A stretch of 5,732 nt of DNA. It comes from JAPUIN01 sp041580375. GTDB lineage: Bacteria; Acidobacteriota; Polarisedimenticolia; Gp22-AA2. Positions 1-4,744 of this stretch are shown here, one piece after another. The notes under the pieces were generated by a model. It saw only the letters and a list, made by a program, of their open reading frames with translations, searched no databases and was not told the origin of the DNA. The DNA lies in NCBI GenBank assembly GCA_041580375.1, contig JBFGDZ010000192.1, positions 1 to 5,732 on the forward strand, given 5' to 3'. Numbering within the stretch: position 1 is the first letter of the stretch; each line of letters opens with the position of its first letter. A program made the translations under genes and the position numbers.

Positions 1-284
1 AAGACCTCGACGCGCACGATGCGGGCGTCGGGGGATGTGGTCGCCTCCAGCGTGATGCGCGTATCTCCGAGGATCAGCCCGGGAGGCGCCGGCTCAAGGA
101 AGCGCACGGCGACCGGACCGGCCTCGAGAGGCTCTCCGGTGGCCTCCTCCGCGGGCGCTGCGGCGGTTCCGGGCGGAGTGCCAGGCTCATCAGGAGCCGC
201 CGCGGACCTCCCGGCGGCCTCGGCCGGGACGACGAGACAGAGGATCGCGATCGCGATCAGTAGGCGCGGGCCAGATAGACCCAT
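1..284 (-). CDS. Secreted protein of unknown function, N-terminal 94 residues only (3' end outside window)
   Basis: The minus strand is open from an ATG at 284 to the window edge with no stop. The N-terminus is a textbook Sec signal peptide: a short polar start (MGLSGPR), a hydrophobic core (LLIAIAILCLVVP, about residues 8-20) and a likely cleavage after AEA (about residue 23). A low-complexity Ala/Pro/Glu/Gly linker follows (about 24-58). From about residue 62 a beta-rich stretch begins (VAVRFLEPAPPGLILGD, then TRITLEATTSPDARIVRVEV), which reads like the first strands of an immunoglobulin-like or bacterial surface-protein domain. Such starts are common in VWFA-related exported proteins of Acidobacteriota, but too little is visible to assign a family. 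The start lies 28 bp inside the 3' end of proS, so translation is probably coupled to it. A GGGGA lies about 12 nt upstream. The call of a secreted protein is firm; its function is unknown. Confidence 0.75.
   Translation of the reverse strand, partial: MGLSGPRLLIAIAILCLVVPAEAAGRSAAAPDEPGTPPGTAAAPAEEATGEPLEAGPVAVRFLEPAPPGLILGDTRITLEATTSPDARIVRVEV
243..258. repeat. Perfect 16-bp palindrome at the proS/secreted-protein overlap
   Basis: GATCGCGATCGCGATC equals its own reverse complement and reaches into the proS stop codon (257-259). On the minus strand it encodes the Ile-Ala repeats of the downstream signal peptide (codons ATC and GCG alternating), which is a sufficient explanation for the symmetry. 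It contains the octamer GCGATCGC. Confidence 0.35.
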
Positions 285-1687
285 TCGGTCGAGTGATCCC
301 CGCAGTGCAGACAGGCGCCATCGCCGCGGTTCCCCTCAAGCGGGATGCACCGAATCGTGGCTTTCGTCTCGTCCTTGATCGCCCGCTCGCAATCGGCCGA
401 TCCGCACCAGTGCGCCCGGAAGAAGCCGCCCCGCTCCTCGATCGCCTTCTTGAACGTGGTGTAATCCCCGGATTCGTGCGTGTTGTCGCTCAGGAACGAC
501 CGGCCCCTCTGCAGCATGTCCTTCTGGATGGTCTCCAGCATCGTCGCGCATTGTGTGCGCAGCGCCGAACCCGCGATGGGCGTCTTCCCGCGATCGATCC
601 GGCGGACGGACATGAACTGATCCTTCGCCAGGTCCCTGGGGCCGATCTCCAGCCGCAGCGGGACCCCCTTGAGCTCCCACTCGTTGAATTTCCAGCCGGG
701 CGACATCTCGTCCCTCAGATCGGCGTGCACGCGGAACGATCCGCTCAGGTCGTCCCGCGCGCGCGTCGCGGCCTCCGCGATGCGTCCTTTCTCCTGGTCG
801 CTCTTCCAGATCGGCACGATGACGATCTGGATCGGCGCGAGGCGCGGAGGCAAGACGAGGCCGTTGTCGTCTCCGTGAGCCATCACGACCGCGCCCACCA
901 GACGCGTCGACACGCCCCAGGAGGTCGACCAGACGTGGGCCCACTCGCCCTCCTGGGTCTGATACTTGACGTCGAAGGCCTTCGCGAAGTTCTGTCCCAG
1001 GTTGTGCGACGTGCCGGCCTGGAGCGCCTTGCGATCCTGCATGAGCGCCTCGATGCAATACGTGCGCACGGCGCCGGCGAACTTCTCGCTTTCGGACTTG
1101 CGCCCCGTGTAGACGGGGATCGCCATGCACTCCTCCGCGAAGGAGCGGTAGACCTCGAGCATTCTCAGCGTTTCCTCCTCGGCCTCGGCGTCGGTCGCGT
1201 GGGCGGTGTGTCCCTCCTGCCACAAAAACTCGGTGGTGCGCAGGAAGAGCCGGGTCCTCATCTCCCAGCGGACGACATTGGCCCACTGATTGATCAGGAT
1301 CGGGAGGTCGCGGTAGGAGCGGATCCACTTCGAGTACATGGCGTAGATGATCGTCTCGGAGGTGGGCCGGATGACGAGCGGCTCCTCCAGCTTCTTTCCG
1401 CCCCCGTGCGTCACGACGGCGCACTCCGGGGCGAAGCCCTCCACGTGCTCCGCCTCCTTGTGCAGAAACGACTCGGGGATGAAGAGCGGAAAATAGGCGT
1501 TCTGATGTCCGGTTGCCTTGAAGCGGGCGTCCAGGTCGCGCTGCATCCCCTCCCAGAGTGCATACCCCAGCGGCCGGATCACCATGCACCCTTTCACCGG
1601 GGAGTAGTCCGCCATCTGGGACTGAATGACGACGTCCGTATACCAACGCGAATAGTCCTCGCTCCTGGGTGTGATCAGCTTGGCCAT
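257..1687 (-). CDS. proS: Prolyl-tRNA synthetase, archaeal/eukaryote-type (class II, no editing insertion)
   Basis: This cytoplasmic enzyme charges tRNA-Pro with proline using ATP. The 476-residue protein has class II synthetase landmarks: motif 1 region about 33-73 (GCMVIRPLGYALWEGM), the PTSET substrate loop at 108-112, motif 2 about 139-163 (VRWEMRTRLFLRTTEF, then WQEGHTAH) and motif 3 about 258-282 (GVSTRLVGAVVMAHGDD, then PPR). An anticodon-binding domain follows at about 286-385. The C-terminal domain has four cysteines (428, 433, 459, 462) spaced as in the zinc site of archaeal-type ProRS, and the chain ends in Tyr476, the tyrosine conserved at the C-terminus of this class. The INS editing domain of the roughly 570-residue bacterial form is absent, so any mischarged Ala-tRNA-Pro would need a separate trans-editing protein. 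The start is fixed by AGGAG five bases before the ATG. It lies 49 bp downstream of pcm on the same strand and probably shares its transcript. Confidence 0.97.
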   Translation of the reverse strand: MAKLITPRSEDYSRWYTDVVIQSQMADYSPVKGCMVIRPLGYALWEGMQRDLDARFKATGHQNAYFPLFIPESFLHKEAEHVEGFAPECAVVTHGGGKKLEEPLVIRPTSETIIYAMYSKWIRSYRDLPILINQWANVVRWEMRTRLFLRTTEFLWQEGHTAHATDAEAEEETLRMLEVYRSFAEECMAIPVYTGRKSESEKFAGAVRTYCIEALMQDRKALQAGTSHNLGQNFAKAFDVKYQTQEGEWAHVWSTSWGVSTRLVGAVVMAHGDDNGLVLPPRLAPIQIVIVPIWKSDQEKGRIAEAATRARDDLSGSFRVHADLRDEMSPGWKFNEWELKGVPLRLEIGPRDLAKDQFMSVRRIDRGKTPIAGSALRTQCATMLETIQKDMLQRGRSFLSDNTHESGDYTTFKKAIEERGGFFRAHWCGSADCERAIKDETKATIRCIPLEGNRGDGACLHCGDHSTEWVYLARAY

Positions 1688-1736
1688 GCGATCTCCTGAG
1701 ACGTCGCCAGGCGATGGGGCGGCGACGGACCCCGGT

Positions 1737-2507
1737 TCAGGGCGGGTCCGGCGAACCGCCGGTCATCGGAACGAACCGGACCGGCAGCAGCGTCTCCCGT
1801 TGGTAGCCGTCCCGGGTGCGCGTGACGCGGATCAGATGCTGTTCCGCGTCCCCGACCGGGATCACGAGACGTCCTCCGACACGGAGCTGTTCCAGGAGCT
1901 TCGGGGGGACGTCCCCGGGCGCCGCGGTCACGACGATGGCGTCGAAAGGCGCACGATCCGGCCAGCCCGCGTGACCGTCGCCGATGCGCACCGTGACGTT
2001 GTCGTAGCCGAGATCGGCCAGGAGCCGGCGCGCGCTCTCCCCGAGCTCCGGGATGATCTCGATGGAGTACACCTCCGCCACGATCGACGCCAGGACGGCG
2101 GCCTGGTATCCCGACCCCGTACCCACCTCGAGCACGCGGTCCTCGGGACGGGGCCGGATCGCCGCCGTCATGAAGGCGACGATGTAGGGCTGGGATATGG
2201 TCTGGCCCTGTCCGATCGGCAGCGGCCCGTCCTCGTGCGCCCGGGCCCGGTAGGCTTCCGGGACGAACAGGTGGCGCGGAACGGTCGTCATCGCATCGAG
2301 AACCGCGGGATCTCGCACCCCGCGGCGCTCGATCTGCTCTCGGACCATGCGTTCCCGGACGGGAGCGTGACGGTCGGCGGTCTGTGCCTGCGGATCGGAC
2401 ATCCCCGGTCCAGAGGTCCAGCCCCAGACCGCAAGGACCGTGGCTCCGAGTAGTGCGCGGGCGGCTGTCAGGCGTCGCTCAGGTCGCGCTCCGCGCGATC
2501 CGTTCAT
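1737..2507 (-). CDS. pcm: Protein-L-isoaspartate O-methyltransferase with probable export signal
   Basis: PCMT uses S-adenosylmethionine to methylate L-isoaspartyl residues formed by spontaneous Asn deamidation or Asp isomerisation, starting repair of aged proteins. The 256-residue product has the family signature GQGQTISQP (99-107), the SAM-binding motif I VLEVGTGSG (125-133), the acidic YSIEI strand that follows, the GDG..GW...PFDAI segment and GGRLVIPVG (211-219). About 50 residues precede the usual catalytic start (HAPVRERMVREQI). They comprise a basic RPERR stretch, a hydrophobic segment (ALLGATVLAVWGW, about 18-30) and a polar linker, which looks like a signal peptide or anchor, although no clean cleavage site or lipobox is visible. 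Periplasmic PCMT variants exist, so location in the periplasm is plausible. The ATG at 2507 has a weak ribosome site (GGGG nine bases upstream) and overlaps the nfi 3' end by 29 bp. An in-frame ATG at 2402 would remove the hydrophobic segment and cannot be excluded. Confidence 0.93.
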   Translation of the reverse strand: MNGSRGARPERRLTAARALLGATVLAVWGWTSGPGMSDPQAQTADRHAPVRERMVREQIERRGVRDPAVLDAMTTVPRHLFVPEAYRARAHEDGPLPIGQGQTISQPYIVAFMTAAIRPRPEDRVLEVGTGSGYQAAVLASIVAEVYSIEIIPELGESARRLLADLGYDNVTVRIGDGHAGWPDRAPFDAIVVTAAPGDVPPKLLEQLRVGGRLVIPVGDAEQHLIRVTRTRDGYQRETLLPVRFVPMTGGSPDPP

Positions 2508-3303
2508 GGCTGGTACCCCGGCGGATTCTAACACGGGTCGCGCGGGTCCGCCCGCGTCGGGTCGCCGGGTTCGCCGGCCGCCTCGCTCCGGCCCGCGGCG
2601 TCTCGCGCCGCTTGAGCCGCTCGACGAGGATATCGGCCTGCCGCACCGGTTCGGGCAGCCGGAATCCCCGGCAGCATGCGAGCACCCAGCGGACCGAGGG
2701 ATCGAGACCGATTCCGTGGCCCGGGGACACGAACAGCGGACGGACGCCGTTCCGGGAGCGCACGACGGCCCCGACCACGCGCCCCTCGAGCCGGAGCGGC
2801 ACCCGGTCGCCACGCCGCGGCCCGACCTCGTCGTGCTTCCCGACGAGGCGGCTCTTGGCGCACCCGATCGTCGGCACGCCCAGCAGGAGCCCCAGATGGG
2901 AGGCGAGGCCGATCCCGCGCGGATGGGCGATCCCCTGGCCGTCACAGATCAACAGATCGGGGATCCGGCACAGTCTCCTGAAAGCCCTCATGACGGCCGG
3001 GGCCTCGCGGAAGCTGAGCAGACCGGGGACATACGGGAAGCGAACCGGCTCGCTCACGCAGCGCGACTCGAGAAGCGCCATGTCGGGGAAGGAGTGAACG
3101 AGCACGGCCGCGAAAAGCCGGCCGGCGCCGGGGTCGTAGGCGACGTCCGCGCCCGCGACGAGACGCACGCGCGCCGGCCCGCCCGCGATCCGGATGAGGG
3201 GCCTCAGCCGCTCCTGGATCGCGATCGCCTCCCGCGCCGTGCGGGGCCGGACGTGCCGCCGGCCCCCCGCGGACCCTCGGCTGACTTCCGGGCGGCGAGA
3301 CAT
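2479..3303 (-). CDS. nfi: Endonuclease V (deoxyinosine 3'-endonuclease)
   Basis: Endonuclease V nicks DNA one base 3' of deoxyinosine and so starts repair of deaminated adenine; some homologues also cut inosine RNA. In this 274-residue product the family motifs appear in order: GADVAY with metal ligand Asp53, PYVPG with the wedge Tyr91, FRE with Glu100, CDGQGIAHPR with Asp121, GVPTIGCAKSRL with Lys150, FVSPGHGIGLD (191-201) and RLPEPVRQAD ending at Asp224. All expected catalytic positions are present. The start at 3303 is chosen because GGAGGAGG lies just upstream; an in-frame ATG at 3342 lacks a comparable site. Family members are usually about 220-230 residues. Here about 45 extra residues (231-274), very rich in Arg, extend the C-terminus and overlap the pcm start. 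It is the first gene of the leftward cluster, divergent from the lipoprotein gene. Confidence 0.95.
   Translation of the reverse strand: MSRRPEVSRGSAGGRRHVRPRTAREAIAIQERLRPLIRIAGGPARVRLVAGADVAYDPGAGRLFAAVLVHSFPDMALLESRCVSEPVRFPYVPGLLSFREAPAVMRAFRRLCRIPDLLICDGQGIAHPRGIGLASHLGLLLGVPTIGCAKSRLVGKHDEVGPRRGDRVPLRLEGRVVGAVVRSRNGVRPLFVSPGHGIGLDPSVRWVLACCRGFRLPEPVRQADILVERLKRRETPRAGARRPANPATRRGRTRATRVRIRRGTSHERIARSAT
2525..2533 (-). promoter_or_regulatory. Candidate extended -10 promoter element upstream of pcm
   Basis: On the minus strand the bases read TGTTAGAAT, which matches the extended -10 pattern TGnTATAAT with one mismatch in the hexamer. It is one of the few AT-rich words in this GC-rich region. 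It sits 18 nt before the pcm ATG, which would give a very short leader of about ten bases. No TTGACA-like -35 is seen at 17 nt, as is common for extended -10 promoters. It lies inside the 3' coding tail of nfi, so it may give pcm-proS expression independent of nfi. This is predicted by motif only. Confidence 0.4.
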
Positions 3304-3365
3304 CGTCCTCCTCCACGAGCGTGACGCGGTGCGGATCGGCATGGTGCCGCCGCCGGACGGGATCT

Positions 3366-3392
3366 GTCCACCCCCCCCCTCGCGGGGTGGAC
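3366..3392. repeat. Inverted repeat around a C9 tract in the divergent promoter region
   Basis: GTCCACCCC (3366-3374) is repeated as its exact reverse complement GGGGTGGAC (3384-3392), separated by nine bases. The left arm runs into an uninterrupted run of nine C (3371-3379). Because the flanking genes diverge, this is not a terminator for either. It lies 38 bp upstream of the -10 box at 3430-3435 and 63 bp upstream of the nfi start, a position suited to an operator for one or both genes. In the nfi transcript it could form a leader hairpin. The binding partner is unknown, and chance is possible in such GC-rich DNA. Confidence 0.4.
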
Positions 3393-3429
3393 GCCGGAGG
3401 GGTCTGGATCACGAGGCTCCCTCCTTCGA

Positions 3430-3435
3430 TACAAT
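3430..3435 (+). promoter_or_regulatory. Candidate -10 box for the lipoprotein-nth genes
   Basis: TACAAT matches the sigma-70 -10 consensus TATAAT at five of six bases and stands out in a GC-rich intergenic region. It is followed by a leader of about 32 nt and a strong ribosome site before the ATG at 3474. No convincing -35 is visible at the usual distance (GATCAC at 17 nt). This is predicted by motif and position only. Confidence 0.5.
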
Positions 3436-3461
3436 GCCACGGGAAGAGGTCCGGTGACGCG

Positions 3462-3468
3462 GGGGAGG
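3462..3468 (+). promoter_or_regulatory. Strong ribosome binding site deciding the lipoprotein start
   Basis: The purine run GGGGAGG ends five bases before the ATG at 3474. It selects this start over the upstream in-frame ATG at 3321, which would overlap the divergent promoter region and add a non-signal-like N-terminus. Confidence 0.7.
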
Positions 3469-3473
3469 TTGCG

Positions 3474-3959
3474 ATGAGAACGGAGATTCGAGCGTCGGGA
3501 GGGCGGGGCCGGAGGTGCCGGTATCTCCGGCGAGCGCGACGTAGGGCGCCGACGATCGCCGTCCTGTTCGCGGCTCTGCCGGCTGCGATCGTCCTGTCCG
3601 GCTGCGGCAAGGCGGGCGAGGACTATTCCCGCGAGGTCCTGCACGCGCTCGACCAGGGGAAGGTCACCGGGACGAAGGGATCGATGGAGACTCTGGGGCG
3701 GGCCCTCGCGGCCTACGCCGTCGACCATGGCGCATACCCGGCCGGCATGACCCTTCAGGACGCCGTCGCGGGCCTGGTCCCGGCCTTCCTCCCGGCCGCG
3801 ATCACGACCGATGCCTGGAATCACCCCTTCGCCTACCGCTCCGATGGGCGCAGCTACACCCTCACCTCACCCGGCGCCGACGGCACGATCGGCTCCGCGG
3901 ACGATCTGGAGATGGTCGACGGGCGGTTCACCCGGGTGCCGTCGCGCGGCTCGTCCTGA
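3474..3959 (+). CDS. Lipoprotein with type II secretion GspG-like (pseudopilin) C-terminal domain
   Basis: The 161-residue product starts with a long basic region (about 1-26, many Arg), then a hydrophobic segment (PTIAVLFAALPAAIVL) ending in the lipobox LSGC with Cys44 as the predicted lipidated residue. The mature part carries features of the major pseudopilin GspG: a helix with METLGRALAAYAVDHGAYP (71-89), then TTDAWNHPFAYRSDG (111-125, compare the family's DPWGNPY.Y) and SYTLTSPGADGTIGSADDLEM (127-147). The last of these has acidic residues placed like the GspG calcium-binding loop. The prepilin cleavage site and N-terminal methylated helix of true pseudopilins are absent and replaced by the lipoprotein signal. 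It therefore probably does not polymerise and is anchored in a membrane. Its role is unknown. No other secretion genes are visible nearby. The Nth-like gene begins five bases after its stop, implying co-translation. Confidence 0.85.
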   Translation: MRTEIRASGGRGRRCRYLRRARRRAPTIAVLFAALPAAIVLSGCGKAGEDYSREVLHALDQGKVTGTKGSMETLGRALAAYAVDHGAYPAGMTLQDAVAGLVPAFLPAAITTDAWNHPFAYRSDGRSYTLTSPGADGTIGSADDLEMVDGRFTRVPSRGSS

Positions 3960-3964
3960 GAGTC

Positions 3965-4675
3965 ATGCCCCCGCGCGGCCCCGAACTGCGGATCGCCCGC
4001 GTTCTCGATCGCCTCGAGGGCGCCTTCGGGCGCCCGCGCAGGAGCCGGATCGTCCCTCCGCTGGATGAGCTGATCCTCACCATCCTGTCCCAGAACACGA
4101 ACGACCGGAACCGCGAGCGGGCCTACGCTGCGTTGCGCGGGCGGTTTCCGGACTGGGAGGAGGTCCTTCTCGCGCGCCCCGGAGAGGTCGAGAAGGCGAT
4201 CCGGGTGGGGGGCCTCGCCCGCACCAAGAGCCGGGTGATCCGGGACGTCCTGCGACGGGTCAAGCGGGAGAGGGGCCGGCTCAGCCTGGATTTTCTCCGA
4301 CGCGTGCCGATGGAGGAAGCGAGACGATATCTGTCGCGGTTCCGGGGGGTGGGCGAGAAGACGGTCAACTGCGTGCTTCTGTTCGCCTGCGGCCGGCCCG
4401 CTTTTCCGGTCGACACCCACATCCACCGGGTCGCCCGGCGGCTGGGGTGGGTCCCGACCGGGGCGACCCCGGCGAGGACGCACGAGATCCTGGGCCGTCG
4501 GGTTCCGGATCGTCGCTGCCTGAGCGGCCACATCAACCTGATCACGCTGGGGCGGCGCTTCTGCCGGCCCCGTTCTCCCAAATGTCCGGACTGCCCGGTC
4601 CGCGGGGAGTGCCGCCACGCCGCGCGCGCCGGCGTGGCCAGGAGGCCCCGGATGGCCCCCGGACGGCCCCGATGA
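3965..4675 (+). CDS. nth: Endonuclease III-like DNA glycosylase (HhH-GPD, 4Fe-4S)
   Basis: This is a base-excision repair enzyme of the Nth family, which removes oxidised or otherwise damaged pyrimidines and cuts the abasic site. The 236-residue protein has SQNTNDRN (42-49) at the position of the lesion-probing helix, the helix-hairpin-helix FRGVGEKT (126-133) with catalytic Lys132, and FPVDTH (147-152) with catalytic Asp150. Cysteines 200, 207, 210 and 216 follow the C-x6-C-x2-C-x5-C pattern of the iron-sulfur cluster loop. Having both Lys and Asp predicts a bifunctional glycosylase/lyase. The SQNT(N/S)D signature resembles archaeal and thermophile Nth-like branches more than the E. coli SAQATD form, so exact substrate preference (thymine glycol, uracil or mismatched T) is uncertain. 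A short Arg/Pro-rich tail follows the cluster. The ATG lies five bases after the lipoprotein stop with only a GAGAG two bases upstream, so translational coupling is likely. Confidence 0.93.
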   Translation: MPPRGPELRIARVLDRLEGAFGRPRRSRIVPPLDELILTILSQNTNDRNRERAYAALRGRFPDWEEVLLARPGEVEKAIRVGGLARTKSRVIRDVLRRVKRERGRLSLDFLRRVPMEEARRYLSRFRGVGEKTVNCVLLFACGRPAFPVDTHIHRVARRLGWVPTGATPARTHEILGRRVPDRRCLSGHINLITLGRRFCRPRSPKCPDCPVRGECRHAARAGVARRPRMAPGRPR

Positions 4676-4698
4676 ATGGCCTTTCGCGGGATCGTCAC

Positions 4699-4704
4699 TA
4701 TATT
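4699..4704 (+). promoter_or_regulatory. Candidate -10 box for the patatin-like gene
   Basis: TATATT matches TATAAT at five of six bases and lies in a short AT-rich patch (ACTATATTGAGG) between nth and the patatin-like gene. Transcription would start near 4711, giving a leader of about 34 nt to the ATG at 4745. No clear -35 is present. If genuine, it separates the phospholipase gene from nth and argues against the upstream start at 4676. Confidence 0.45.
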
Positions 4705-4714
4705 GAGGATGGGC

Positions 4715-4731
4715 CGGACGGGAGCCGTCCG
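4715..4731 (+). promoter_or_regulatory. Perfect 7-bp hairpin in the patatin-like gene leader
   Basis: CGGACGG (4715-4721) and CCGTCCG (4725-4731) form an uninterrupted stem with a GAG loop. It lies just downstream of the predicted transcription start and three bases before the ribosome site GGGAG (4734-4738). It may protect the mRNA 5' end or tune translation. It is too short and lacks a T tract, so it is not a convincing terminator. Confidence 0.4.
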
Positions 4732-4744
4732 TCGGGAGCCGTTC

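Noticed and set aside
19..378. Plus-strand open frame at the left edge
   Set aside because: The minus strand there encodes a clean signal peptide and linker continuing to the edge, plus the end of proS; the plus frame is Ser/Arg/Ala-rich with no recognisable feature.
293..1699. Long open frame on the plus strand across the whole proS gene
   Set aside because: It is antisense to a gene with full class II synthetase motifs; its product is rich in Arg, Leu and Asp with no recognisable domain, as expected for a shadow frame in high-GC DNA.
2440..3324. Plus-strand open frames opposite nfi and pcm
   Set aside because: They lie antisense to clearly recognisable enzymes and show shadow-type composition with no motif.
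3304..3342. Earlier start for nfi at 3342
   Set aside because: It has no good ribosome site, while the ATG at 3303 is preceded by GGAGGAGG; the extra 13 residues precede the family's usual start.
4600..4680. GGCCCC-rich imperfect repeats at the nth 3' end as a terminator or repeat element
   Set aside because: They are explained by Pro/Arg/Gly codons in the C-terminal tail; no T tract follows and no exact repeat unit can be defined.
4676..4744. Patatin-like start at 4676 directly after the nth stop (TGAATG)
   Set aside because: Coupled initiation is possible, but the 23 added residues are not part of the fold, a -10-like box lies within them, and a better ribosome site precedes 4745. Kept as an alternative only.
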